A stretch of 64,000 nucleotides of DNA from Euryodendron excelsum. Taxonomy: Eukaryota; Streptophyta; Magnoliopsida; Ericales; Pentaphylacaceae. The notes beneath the pieces were generated by a model, which saw only the letters and a list, made by a program, of their open reading frames with translations, was not told the origin of the DNA and searched no databases. The stretch is taken from contig CM065378.1 in the NCBI GenBank assembly GCA_033060915.1, positions 56,531,001-56,595,000 on the forward strand. The letters run 5' to 3'. This document shows positions 22,510-33,863 of this stretch, one piece after another (position 1 is the stretch's first letter; each line of letters begins with the position of its first letter). A program made the translations under genes and the position numbers.

Positions 22510-23195
22510 TGATTGCACAATAAAAGTGCAATCTAAACCCATTAATTAGTGGACTGTAAGGCTTTAGTAGAGTTTTTCTAGCTATATTTAGGTGTTTATG
22601 AGTATTAATTAAGTTAATTGTGTTTTGTGTAGGTTTTGCAAGGAAATTGATTGAAAATCCAAAGATGGAATGTGACACTACTTTAGTGTCTTGAGCACAA
22701 CTTTTTACTTGCATATCAGATTAAGGTGATTTTTGCTGCATCGAAAAGAATAGTAAAAGCTCTACATTTTTTGTCTCATGGACACTTCGCGATTCGGCCT
22801 CAAAAAGGTCCAAACTTGAGCTATAAGCTGCTACTACGAATCTAACCGTCCTGACTGTCTTGGAGCCGTCCCAACAGCTAGCAGCCCGAATCTGACCATC
22901 CGAACGGTTCCCCAAGCCATCGAGGTGGCCAGTGCAGTGAATCTTACCGTCAAGACGATTCCCCAAGCTGCCGGACGGTCCGCCGCGAGTAACTTTGGAA
23001 AATTCCATATTTTGAGAGGTTTCCTTATAAATTATATATAAAACAAAACCCTAATTGTAAAGGGACAAATCTTTAGTTTAGAAGAGAGTTTTAGGAGTAG
23101 TTTTTAGGGTTTCTTATTGTTTTCTTTTACTCTTCTTGCAATCTTTTATTTGTTCTTCAATAAAACTTTAGATTTTCTTTATGATGATGAGTAGC
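22510..23195 (+). repeat. Truncated 3' LTR of element A
   Basis: Matches the first part of 13988-15259 and stops abruptly after GATGATGAGTAG at 23195, where sequence of element E begins. About half of the LTR is missing. ORFs on its minus strand are accidental. Confidence 0.85.
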
Positions 23196-23198
23196 AAA

Positions 23199-23881
23199 AC
23201 ACAAGTGTCGGCGTTACTGACTGACTATAAGGTAATCCGCCGACCAACAAAGGAAAGCTTCGTGATGATGGCCCAATCCAAGAAAGTAGGTCCCAACTCG
23301 AAGCCCACAAAATGAAAAGTCCTGGTCTTACCAAACTACCTCTCAATTAGTGCTAGCACTAGATGTCTGTTCAAGTGGTTAGCTTGTAATCCCATGAAGG
23401 CCCCAAACCCAATCTCTGCCAAGAAAGCCCGGTAAGATGAAGCCACCCGCTGCATAGTGTTGAAGACAAGATGAACAGTCCCTCTGAAAGATGCATGTAC
23501 CCATAGAGGAGACAAATGTTGTCGAGAGTAGATGCTAGGATGGTAGGCAAGGTCTCCCAGCAAAGGAATATCCGGTATCTCCAAATCACTAAGATTGGCA
23601 TCTGTCTACCTATGTCTAAAGGAAGCCCTCTCGTAACCGATCACTCGATCGCCAAGGACCTGTACCTCCTCCTCTGTATCCATCTTCTTCTCAAAGGCCT
23701 GCTTAACTGGAGGGCAAGGGTCAACTGGAGGTCTACTCCCCCTTTCACTTTAACTGGAGGATGCCCGACTAACAGATCTCTGACTACCTCTGGAATGGCT
23801 GGAACGACCAGCAGAATCCGTGCGAGCCCCCTTCCCAGATCGGTGTCTCTTCTCCAAGCCGTCATCGCCTGCGTCTGCCAT
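23199..23881 (-). pseudogene. Antisense ORF encoding a plant-mobile-domain (PMD)-like protein
   Basis: One frame runs from ATG 23879-23881 to the junction at 23199, interrupted by four stops (23750, 23606, 23336, 23225). The N-terminus is Ser/Arg-rich and basic. Then come YRAFLAEIGFGAFMGL, NRHLVLALIER-stop, FGKTRTFHFVGFELGPTF and AIITKLSFVGRRITL. These resemble the start of the PMD (aminotransferase-like plant mobile domain, Pfam PF10536 type), with its typical FL-x-x-x-GF, LxxALxERW and TFHF-x-E blocks. The C-terminal half of the domain is absent. Its position, antisense and just 5' of the 3' UTR of E, matches the extra antisense ORFs of Tat elements. Function of such ORFs is unknown. Confidence 0.65.
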
Positions 23882-23984
23882 CCTGAAGATTAAGGTTAGA
23901 ATGTCAACATATGGAAAGTGTAACTTAAAAGGTTAAAAGAGATAAGAAGTAAGAAAAAGAAAAAAAGGGAAAAAATGAAAAAGG

Positions 23985-24350
23985 ATTTCAAATGATAAGT
24001 CAAAATGAATTTCCTACACATTTTTATTTTAAAAGTCAAGTTTCAAGTTACAATGAACTTCCTACACATTTTGATTTTAAAAATTCAAATTTTCGAGTCA
24101 AAATGAATTTTTTTACACATTTTGGGTCCGTCAAAAATCCAAATTCCAAGTTAAAATGAATTTTTTTTATAGGTTTTGTCTTAAAAAAATGTAAAGTTTT
24201 GAGTCAAAAAGAATTTCTTATACTTTTTTCTTTCAAAAGATTTCCAATTTCAAGTCAAAATAAATTTTCTAAATATTTGTCTTCAAAAAATCAATTTCAA
24301 GTCAAAGTGAATTTTCTCCACGTTTTGTCCAAATTTCAAAATAGTTTTTA
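23985..24350 (+). repeat. Degenerate ~52-bp minisatellite in the 3' UTR of E
   Basis: About seven imperfect copies of a unit with core CAAGTCAAAATGAATTT followed by CTACACATTTTG-like sequence, at roughly 50-55 bp spacing (for example near 24010, 24055, 24100, 24155, 24210, 24260 and 24300). Such repeats are common in the 3' UTRs of Tat-lineage elements. Confidence 0.65.
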
Positions 24351-25648
24351 ATTCAAAATTGAAAGTTCATTTAAAAATTAAATCTCAAAATTTTTTAATC
24401 AAAGTCTATCTCAAGCTTCTACTCCAAAAGAGTTCTATTTCAATCAAGGTTTTCTAAAAACTTCTTTCTCCAAAAATTCTTCTTCAAAATTAACTCCTAA
24501 AAATTCTTAAGTTTTCAATCTTCCAAAATTCTTATCAAAGTTCAAAGTTTCCAATTTAAAAATTCATTTTTAAAATCTTTTAAAATATTACCCTTAAAAG
24601 TTTTCATTCAAAATTTCCATTTTAAAATTTTCTTCTTAAGTGTTTCTTCCAATAGTTTTAGAGCTTCCGAGTTTCTCAGGGCCTTCTCCACTAAAAAGGC
24701 CCCTCCCTCAAAGATTTTATATCTTTTCCCTTCAAAAAATTCTCTAACTTTTTCTTTAATTTAAAAAATTTTGGCAAAATTCTATTTAAAAATGACCCCT
24801 ACAACGCCCACGACAATAAAACAAAACACAAACAATGCACTTCTTAATATCACAATCACATAATGCCAACACACACAAAAGAATATGTGCACATTTTCAA
24901 GAGTTTTCAAAAGTTTAAAGACATGTTCTGATTTTCAAAAATGCAAAGATTTTCAAGATCGTTACGAAAGTTTTTCAAAACCACTTCAAATGTTTTCTAA
25001 AATATTTCTCACATTTTTCTAGGGATTAAAAGTTAGATGTTTCCATTATTTTTTAATTTTCCTTATTTTTAACATATTTTTCTATTTTTTAAAAAATAAA
25101 AACTGCAAAGAGTTTTCAAAAAATCACAAAATTACATACGGCTGTTAAACACATTTTTCGAAGGCGCTTAGCATAAAAATCTAGTCAAAAAACTCAATAC
25201 CCAAAGCTATAGAAGTAAATCCCCAATTTCTGCAGAAATTCTCTTCACATAAAACATGTAAAACTACCCAAATTCAATCAAACAAGTACCAAAAACACAA
25301 AAATAACTCCACCAAAGTGTTTAAAACACATCAAAGCATCAATTTTGACTATTTAGACGACTCAAACGGAGTTCTATTCATCAAAATCAACACAAAACAA
25401 AACATTCACCTCTTGAAGTTCTCCGGAAAAATCTCCTTTTCTAGCGACTATCCCGGCGACGGTGACTACTTCTGACAACTCTCCGAGATCCCCAAAAGTC
25501 ACTCCCTCAAATGCACATGGCTAACACTCGAAATCCCTGACGATTTCTCTCTCAAAACCTCACAAACCGCAACCTTCATGTCTAAAGTTCGCAGGTTTTA
25601 TTTCTAGAATCTGGTCCCACTGCTAGTAACGCCAAGGTGATTTTGAAG

Positions 25649-25673
25649 CAGGCGCCACTCCTAGTGGCGCCTG
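25649..25673. repeat. Perfect 11-bp inverted repeat with 3-nt loop
   Basis: CAGGCGCCACT at 25649-25659 and AGTGGCGCCTG at 25663-25673, separated by CCT. A related but imperfect copy (GGCACCACTCTTAGTGGCGC) lies in the solo LTR near 30750-30769. It could form a hairpin in RNA or be a protein-binding palindrome; no function is known to me. Confidence 0.85.
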
Positions 25674-25856
25674 TGTCAAATTCGGGGAAGTTTTGTCTTT
25701 TTTCTCACTAAAACCCAATTTCGAATGCCCCCTGAAGCCGAATATCCATTTTCAAGTTTCAGTCTTCAAAAATTTTCACAGCACGTCCCTTCGATTGCTT
25801 CGCGGTCAATAAGGGACTCTTACTCTATCGTTTTTTGTCTTCGACAAACGTAGACC

Positions 25857-25870
25857 AAAAAAAAAAGGGG
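25857..25870 (+). other. Polypurine tract of element E
   Basis: Ten A followed by GGGG, ending four bases before the 3' LTR start at 25875. This is the plus-strand primer for reverse transcription and fixes the orientation of E. Confidence 0.75.
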
Positions 25871-25874
25871 CAGC

Positions 25875-26345
25875 TATAAGCACCCTATTTTTGCCCACTC
25901 AGCTATCTCCAATCCATCCGAACTTACATTCAAACTAACACAAATATATTCAAGTCCAAATCAACTTTTCAAACTCAATCCAAACACCAATTCTAAATGG
26001 CACGTCTTCCTAGAGACGGTAAATTCCTGTTTCAATCTCAAATTTAATTTCAAGTCCAATTCCAATTCAAATCAAATATGGCGCACCTTTCGAGAAAGTT
26101 GATCGCTCAGGCAATAAGACCATCCAATTCGGCACGTTTTCTGAAAAAAACTCTTCGGAACGGTAAGTCCCTTCAAACCTATCGACCGAGACGGAACCCA
26201 AGTATCCGAGATGGTAGAACGGTCCACCTTTGGCGCCTACTAGCCCGCCAATGAAGAATATCCATTATTCGATACGTCTTTCGAGAAAGTTGATTCCTCA
26301 AACGATAAGTCAACTTAGCAGCTTTCCAAGATCGGGCAGTCTCCA
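25875..26345 (+). repeat. 5' portion of the 3' LTR of element E
   Basis: TATAAGCACCCTATTTTTGCCC corresponds to TGTAAACATCCCCTTTTTGCCC at 29250, and similarity with the solo LTR continues with indels to 26345 (about 29775 in the solo LTR). Its first dinucleotide is TA where TG is expected. It is cut after CTCCAG, where C1 sequence starts. Confidence 0.85.
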
Positions 26346-26384
26346 GTATTCCTGCATTTGGTTTAACATCCTAGGAATTGATCC

Positions 26385-27941
26385 ATGGCAACCAACTTTG
26401 GAAGCTTTCTCTATGAAGATCAATCCACCAATAGACCACCTATGTTTAATGGCACTAATTACAACTATTGGAATAATAGAATGAGGATATATATTTAGTC
26501 CATTGATTATGAATTGTGGAGGATTATAGTAAATGGTCCTAGAACTCCAACTAAGAAAGTTGAGATAGTTGATGTCCCTAAGCCTGAATCTGAATGGGAT
26601 GAGGATGATTTGAAAATGTTGCAATCTAATGCTAAAGCCATGAATATTTTATATTGTGCCCTTGATCCTAACGAATTTAATCGTATCTCTACTTGTGAAT
26701 CGGCCAAGGAAATATAGGATAGAGTTGAGGTAACCCATGAAGGTACTAATCAAGTCAAGGAATCTAAAATCAATATTTTAGTTGATAACTATGAATTGTT
26801 TAAGATGAAACAGAATGAATCCATTACCAAAATGTTCACAAGGTTTACTAATATTATTAATGGCTTGAAGTCTCTTGGAAAGGTTTATCCTAACAATGAA
26901 CATGTTAGAAAGATCTTGAGGTCATTACCAAAGACTTGGGAAGCTAAAGTCACTGCTATCTAAGAAGCAAATGACCTCAATACATTATCTCTTAAAGAAC
27001 TCTTGGGCTCCCTTATGACATATGAACTTACTCAAAAGCAACATGTCCAAGATGAGGAAGAAAAGAAAAAGAGGTCAGTGGCATTAAAATCTACCAGCCA
27101 AGAAGATGAATCAGCAAGTAATGAGGATGATGATGATGAAATTGCCCTTATCACACGTAAATTCAAAAGATTCATGAAGAGAAAATGGAAAGGTAGAAAA
27201 AAACATGAAGCCAAAGGAGATTATAGCAAAGAATCAATAATTATATGCTATGAATGTAAGAAGTCCGGCCATATAAATGCTGAATGCCCCATGCTCAAAA
27301 AGAAAGGTAAGAAATATCAAAGGAAGAGGGAATTGGCTACTATGACTTGGAGTGATGATGAAAAATCCAGCTCCAAAGAAGAAACCGAATTTCAAGAAGT
27401 GACCAATCTATGCCTCATGGCTCATGAGGAAGAGAATGAGGTATCATCTCCTAACACTTCTCAATTTACTTTCAATGAACTACAATATGTTTTTGATGAT
27501 TTAATTATTGAATTCAAAAAGATAGGAATTAGAAATGGTCTTCTCAAAAAAATGATCTCTACTTTAACTAGGGAGAATGAGGACTTACAAAAAAAAAAAA
27601 AAAATGACGATTTGAAAAATGAAATTTGTGTTTTCAAAGATAAAGTCAAGGAAAACTCTTTTCAAAAGGATTCCTCACTTTCAAAGGAAAATCAATCTTT
27701 GAGGAAAGAAGTTAAACACTTAAAAACAACTCTTTTTAAATGTGTAAATGGAAAAAATAAATTGGATGCTATTCTCAGAAAACAAAAGTGTTCACTTAAT
27801 AAAGCAAGACTTGGCTTCAATCCCTTCAAAAGAAGAAATTTTTTAAAAACTAAATTTATTTCTTCCACTAGTAAACCACAAATTTTATGCTTTTATTATC
27901 ATAAACTAGGACATATTGCTAGTAAGTGTTATGCTATGTAA
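26385..27941 (+). pseudogene. C1 gag (UBN2-type with CCHC zinc knuckle)
   Basis: One frame from ATG 26385 to a stop near 27941, with three internal stops (26496, 26715, 26961), each consistent with a C-to-T or G-to-A change in CAA/CAG or TGG. N-terminus MATNFGSFLYEDQS, then the UBN2-like capsid region (WEAKVTA, LGSLMTYEL), an acidic and lysine-rich stretch, CCHC knuckle CYECKKSGHINAEC near residue 290, then a Glu/Lys-rich coiled-coil region (27470-27790). A second knuckle near the end reads CFYYHKLGHIASKC with one Cys replaced by Tyr. The product would form the particle and bind RNA. The relative C2 gag aligns throughout. Confidence 0.88.
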
Positions 27942-28079
27942 AAGTCTATTGCTCCTAACAATGCATGGGTCCCAAAAAGGCCATTGAGGACTAACCCCTA
28001 AGGACTCAAAATGGCTTGGGTACCTAAAGTCAAATAAACTCTTGTGTAGGTATGTCTTCAAGCCAAATCCAAGAAAGAC

Positions 28080-29249
28080 CATTGGTACTTGGATAGTGGA
28101 TGCTCAAGACATACGACAGGAGATGAAGCACAATTCACATGTCTCTCACCGAAAGATGAAGGAAGTGTCACCTTTGGAGACAATAGCAAAGGAAAAATCA
28201 TCGGTATAGGTAGTGTTGGTAAGAATTCTTCCACCTCTATTGAAAATATCTTGCTTGTTAAAGGACTCAGACACAATCTTTTGAGTATTAGTCAACTTTG
28301 TGACAAAGGATTCAAGATTGTCTTTGAATCCTCTAAATGTGATGTGATTGACATCAATAGTAACAAGATTATCCTCACTGGGCATAGACAAGGCAATATA
28401 TAATTTTTTTTTTATCTATATGACTTATCTTCTTGCAAAGTTGAATGCCTTGACGCTATGAATAGTGATGAAAGTTGGTTATGGCATAGAAGACCTGGTC
28501 ACATTAGTATGAGCATACTTTCAAAGGTTTCTAAAAATGATTTGATCAAAGGACTTCCAAAAATCAAATTTGACAAAGATAAAGTTTGTGATACTTGTCA
28601 AATGGGTAAGCAAACTCGAATCTATTTTAAATCTATAAATATGTTAACCACTTCTAGGCCATTAAAATTGTTGCATATGGACTTATTTAGACTAACTAAG
28701 ACTTTAAGTTTTGGTGGAAAATAATATGCATTTGTTATTGTTGATGACTATTCTATATTTACATGGACATTCTTCTTAGCTCACAAGGATGAGATAATTG
28801 TTTTCTTCACAAAATTTTGTAAAAAGGTTCAAAATGAGAAAGGTTTTTCAATCACTTCTATATAGGACTAATCATGGAAGAGACTTTGATTGCAAACCGT
28901 TTGAAGTATTTTGTGATGAAAATAATTTTGACCACAACTTTTCAGCCCCTAAAACACCTTAACAAAATTGAGTTGTTGAGAGGAAGAATAGAATCTTGAA
29001 AGAAATGGGAAAAATCATGCTTTGTAAAAATGGTTTGCCAAAATATTTTTGGGCCAAAGTGGTCAACACAGCTTGATATGTTTTAAATCGAATTTTTTTT
29101 AGAAAATTTTTAAACAAAACCCCCTATGAGCTTTCGAAAGATAAGAAACCAAATATCTCATACTTTCGAGCCTTTAGATGCAAATGCTTTGTATTGAATA
29201 ACAATAAAGACAATCTTAGTAAGTTTGATACAAAATCTAACGAGGGTGT
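28080..29249 (+). pseudogene. C1 protease, GAG-pre-integrase and integrase (first part)
   Basis: HWYLDSGCSRHTTGDE at about 28080 carries the protease Asp-Ser-Gly. LWHRRPGHIS and CDTCQMGKQ give the integrase zinc-binding His and Cys residues. HMDLF and IVDDYSIFTW hold the first two acidic residues of the integrase core. Damage includes TAA at 28400 and 28722, a 1-nt shift near 28862 and more stops after it. The readable sequence stops at SNEG (29249), where a solo LTR is inserted, and resumes at 33864. Confidence 0.87.
29245..29249. repeat. Left target-site duplication of the solo LTR (GGTGT)
   Basis: GGTGT directly before the LTR start TGTAAAC; identical GGTGT follows the LTR end at 33859-33863. 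Removing one copy and the LTR restores continuity of C1 integrase (NEGV..F). Confidence 0.93.
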
Positions 29250-32200
29250 TGTAAACATCCCCTTTTTGCCCGTTCGGCTATCTCTGGTCCATCCAGGCTT
29301 ACATTCAAACGAACACAAATATATTTAAGTCCAAATCAAATTTTTAAACTCAATCCAATCAATCAACCGCTTCACTGGCCCATCGGGCCCAATAGAGGCA
29401 AAATGACCAAAATGCCCTTATGGCATTGCTTGGTTCAATTCCAATTGGCACGTCTTCCTAGAAACGGTAAGTCCCCGTTTCAATCTCAAACTCAATTTCA
29501 AGTCCAATTCCAATTTAAATCAAATTTGGCACGCCTTTCAAGAAAGTTGATCCTTTAGGCGATAAGACTATCCAATTTGGCATGTTTTCTGAGAAAACTC
29601 TTCGGAACGGTAAGTCCCTTCAACCCCTCAACCGGGATGGAACCCAAGTTCCCAAGATGGTTGAACGGTCCACCTTAGGCACCTGCTAACCCTCCAACGA
29701 AGAATGTCCGTTATTCGGCACGTCTTTTGAGAAAGTTGATTCCTCTTACGATAAGTCCACTTAGCAGCTTCCCGAGATCAGGTATTCTCCAGAATGAACG
29801 CGCACCGTCAAAGTGGCAAAAACACTTGTAAACAGGTCGACATTAGGAATTGCCAACAAAACCCTTATGTCACGGGATCGAATTTGCCTCTTGGCCATGA
29901 AACGTTTATCAAAGGACGAGATACCTTTGAAAATTAACTCATCATAGACAGTCAGAGTGATGGAAACACTCAAAACCCAGGTCAACACTAGTGCCTGCTA
30001 GCCTATTTCGATGAAAAATGACCAAACTGCCCCTTAGGTCTTTTTCCACATGCTTCTTAAGAAAGTACCTAAATCCTCAAAGCGGTAAGTCCACCCTTCT
30101 AAGATCGTTTCAAAGATAATCCGGCATGTTCAAATGCCTTCTAGTCAGTTTCGGACCAATTCCGAGACTATTCGATCAAAATGACTATTTTGCCCATAGG
30201 CATTCGAATGCCTCTAGGAACCACACCGGCTCTGGTTATCAAACCGGTAACCTCCCGAGAATGCTTCTAATAGTATTCCCAACCTTTCAATACCTTTTCA
30301 GACCATTCCGGGTCAATTTTGTCAAACCCGGTACAAAATTAATGTTTTGCCCCTGGTGGACTGGTCGCCTTTTCAAACACACTAGCTCTACGTATCAAAC
30401 CGAAACTTCCTGAAAAAAATTTGAATAGTGTTTCCAACCTTCAAGTCCTCTCACGAGTTATTCTGAGTCCATTCTAGTGGTTTTCCAGTCTAGTTAACCG
30501 TTTAGCCCTAATAGCTCGGCCGACAATTCCAAGCTTGTTGTTCAAGTCTATTATCCCTGGGACACTACTTCAAGGGTTTTTACCCATTTCCAGCCTTTCG
30601 GACCATTCCCGGCCTTCCGGAGTCACTCCTAATGAAGCCAAGCCAAAAATTGCATGGTAGTCACTAATACAGGCGCCCAAATCTTTTGTCTTGCATATCA
30701 AGGGTTAAAAGATACGTTGCTTGCTGACCTAAAACATTTTCTAAGTGGCTGGCACCACTCTTAGTGGCGCTAGTGAAAAAATTAGCCTAAAGCCACTACA
30801 ATAGGCACCAGGTCAATCTCATGTCTATAAATATAGAGCCTCCCCTACATGAAAAAGTCGGCAATCTAAGTCAATAAACTCTATCTCTCTACAAACAAAC
30901 TGCAAACTCTTTTTAAACCTTAGTTCTCTTAGGCCTCTTCCAACCCTAGCCTCTATACATTTTAACCCTAGCCTATATACACTCCATACACTCATATACA
31001 AAAATCCAAGCATCCATTGAAGACTAAAGTGCTGCAAGTTCAAAGCTCTCAAAGTCCAAGAAAAGTAAAGCAAATAAAGCAAAGAAGATATGAGGTTGGT
31101 GTTCTTTTTATGCTTATGTACTATCCCCCTCTCTCTTCTTGCCCTTAACCCACTTAGGTTTTTTTCTATTTTAATCCCCTATCTTCTTCCCCCCCCCCCC
31201 CTTCTTGCATGCTTGAAACAAGGGAATCCCCGATTCATATGTAGGAAGAATGGTTGAAAGTCACCGCATCAGAGGCTTTCTTCTAATTCAACCTTAGATC
31301 ACGTGGATTTGGCCCCTTTAATTATGTGGTGAAGCCTAGACCTTGTATATTTACGACCTTACTTGCATTGTGCATATCATGTTCATACATCTCTTCAAAA
31401 TTGTTTTCAAAGCTTGCATCAAAATCCTCTTTCAAAATCTTATTTTCAAAGTTATACTCCTAGAGTGATTTTAGCCAATTCATGGTTAGGGTTACTTTAG
31501 GAGAAAGTGTTATATTCATTGTAACCATCAATGTCCATATTTTGGGTATAAACCCTAACTTGTTTTTCATCAAAACCACAGTCTTAAGATGATTTTAGTC
31601 ATTCCATGGTTAGGGTCATTTTAGGAGGGTGTGATATTCATTGTGATCATATTGGTCCATATTTCAAATCCATGTTGTTTTTAAAACCACTAACTTAGAA
31701 TGGTTTTAATCTTTTTATAGTTAAAATCATTTTAGGAAAGTGAGACATTCAAAAGGTTTTCAAAATGTTCATATTCAAACCCCTTTCAAAATTGCTTTTC
31801 AAAATACTTCCTAAAAGCTCTCTTCAAAAATCCACTTTCTAAAAACTCCTTACTAAAAACTCCCTTCAAAAATCTATTTTCCAAGAAGTTCTTTTCAAAC
31901 TCCTTTCCAAAAGTTCTCTTCAAAAATTCACTTTCTAAAATCTCTCTTCAAATTTCCTTCCTAAAAACTCTCTTTAAAAGATCTACATTCCAAAAACTCT
32001 TTTTCTTGGAGTTCAAGTCAAGTCCTAGATCTCATGATTAGGAAACCCTAATTCTCTTTCCCAAAAACATGACTTTCACTTTTGCTTCAAATCAAAGTTT
32101 CCAAAAAGTATCTTCTGCATCAAATCTTAGATTTCAAAATCTCTTTTTTTACACCAAATTATAGATTTTCAAATCCTAGATTTTCAAGATTCAGCCTTTC

Positions 32201-33858
32201 CAATTCCATGTCAAATACATTCTTTTAAATTGGAAAACTAGATCAAATATTCCCGTTTAAGAAATTAGATCAAATCTTTCAATTTTAGAAACCATATCAA
32301 ATCGTCTCTTTTTGGAAATGAAATCAAATCTAAAACTTTAGGAAACAGAAATCAAATCTTTCTTAATTCAAATATTTCCTAATTCCAACCTTTCTATATT
32401 TCAAACTTTCCAAATTCTGAATCTTTCCAATGTTAAAATTTTTCTAAATTCATGACTTTCCTAAAGTGAAACTTTTCTAAAATAAAACTTTCCTAATTTG
32501 GCACTTTCCTAAAATGAAACTTTCCTATTTTGAAACTTTCTTAATTTAAAGCTTTCCAAAGTCCAATCTTTTCTCAAACCCTAACTTTCCAAATTATTCT
32601 AAGTCAAGTGTTTTCAAAGCAAATCAATTTCTTTTCAAATCTTCCTTAAATCCAACTTTCCTAATTCGAACATTTCCTAAATCCAACTTTTTAAAATTAA
32701 ACTTTTCAAGTCTAAATCATTCAATTACATGTTCCAACCTCAAGTTACCTAAACCCTAGTTGTACACTAACCCTAAAGTTAGGAAGATTTAACTCTTTTC
32801 TTAAACTCTTTTCTACACCAAGATGATTTTTCAATCTCAATCTAAGTCAAGATGTTTTCAAAATCTCAATATTTCCAAATCAAGTTCAAACTCTCTTCCA
32901 AGTTCAATTCTAAGTGTAGGTTCAATTTCAAATCTTCTTATTCCAAGTTCAAATCAAACTCTTTTCAAATCAAATCTCTTTTTCAAATCAAACTCTTTTT
33001 GAATCAAATCTTTTCAAATCAAACTTTTCAAAACCTCAAAATGTCTATTTTCAATCGGACTCTTGTCTGAACTATAACTGACCTGATTCCCAAAAAGGGA
33101 TACGTAGGCAACCCTCATGGGTGTGTTCATAACTTTTCTTAAGTTTCCAATTCTACAACCTTTTTCAAATATCTAATTCCATAATCTATTTCAAGTTTCT
33201 AGTTTCAAAAATTTTATTTTAAAAATCAAATCTATCTTTTCAAATCCATTTCAAAATCAAATCAATTCTTTTCAAATCTATTTCCAAAAATCAAATCTTT
33301 CCTTTCAAATTTATTTTCGAAATCAAATCAAATTCTTGCACTTGCATATCATGCCTCATGTCAAACTTCTTTCCAAAAGTTCTTTTCTAAAGTGGATAGC
33401 ATTGGACATTTATTAATCAAATATTCCAAATGAGTGAATCTAGGGTGAATAGATATGTAGGTACCGCAAGGGCGGGGTAAGGTGATGGCTTAGTGCGTCT
33501 TTCCTACACGTGATCAACTTCCAAACCTAGAATCACCGTTGTCAAAGACCAAAATGGAGTTATTTTCAAAAAGGGCTTAAATATTTCCAACTGTTGCCAA
33601 ACAACCTGTTTTCCTTAAAAACCCTCTCTTGAAGAAGTTTTCAAAACCTTTTCAAAAACCCTAAGTGTAATCTTTGGATTGTACTTAGTTTTAGGTGACC
33701 TAACTCTAAACCTTTTTCCAAAAGTCCTTAGTCAAATCAATTTTCAATTCAAACCTAGTCGCACTCGTTCTTCTAAGAGGATGAGTTCTAACAAGAGAGT
33801 ACTGTATTTTTTTCACTTGTGTGTATTTTTCTCAAATGCGAAAAATCAGGATGTGACA
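29250..33858 (+). mobile_element. 4.6-kb solo LTR of the element E family
   Basis: Starts TGTAAACATCCCC and ends GATGTGACA, with the 5-bp duplication GGTGT on both sides. The first ~530 bp match the 3' LTR of E. There is no internal coding region and no second LTR copy, so it is the product of recombination between the two LTRs of one element. It has a TATA box (30826-30833), long C/T-rich tracts with TTTCAAATC-like motifs, a run of C at about 31189-31201, and GGGATACGTAGGCA near 33097, which I recall from other long plant gypsy LTRs. ORFs inside (for example 30825-31082 and 32852-33070) are accidental. Orientation follows E's polypurine tract. Confidence 0.85.
30826..30833 (+). promoter_or_regulatory. 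TATA box in the solo LTR
   Basis: TATAAATA in the context CATGTCTATAAATATAGAGCC, in the LTR's own orientation and about 1.6 kb from its start. It is the best candidate core promoter of this LTR family. Confidence 0.55.
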
Positions 33859-33863
33859 GGTGT
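33859..33863. repeat. Right target-site duplication of the solo LTR (GGTGT)
   Basis: Second copy of GGTGT; C1 integrase sequence resumes immediately after it (FHGYSTHSKAYRVFNKRT). Confidence 0.93.

Larger units (their letters stand above)
13988..23195 (+). mobile_element. Element A: Athila/Tat-like Ty3/gypsy LTR element, non-autonomous
   Basis: Two direct copies of an LTR begin TGA(C/T)TGCAC(T/A)ATAAAAGTGCAATC at 13988 and 22510 and share over 650 bp. The 5' LTR is followed by a Tat/Athila-type primer site. The interior has a degenerate plus-strand gag-like ORF (19496-20587) and the GACAATGTTTCATTCAAGTTGGGGGAG motif common downstream of coding regions in these elements. There is no plus-strand pol. 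Instead a minus-strand gag-pol fragment (B) occupies 15282 to about 19130. The 3' LTR is cut at 23195 by element E sequence, so no target duplication can be tested. Confidence 0.8.
23196..26345 (+). mobile_element. Element E: 3' part of a Tat-like Ty3/gypsy element
   Basis: In plus orientation it has an antisense ORF (23199-23881), a long C/T-rich 3' UTR with tandem repeats, a polypurine tract (25857-25870) and the start of a 3' LTR (25875-26345). An antisense ORF between pol and the 3' LTR, and repeat-prone 3' UTRs, are known features of Tat-lineage plant gypsy elements. No gag or pol of E is present. The left edge abuts the cut LTR of A; the right edge abuts the cut 5' end of C1. The same LTR family occurs complete as a solo LTR at 29250-33858. 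Confidence 0.65.

Noticed and set aside
31189..31201. C-run as a regulatory i-motif
   Set aside because: Single poly-C tract in a C/T-rich LTR; no second or third run at suitable spacing, and homopolymers of this kind are prone to sequencing error.
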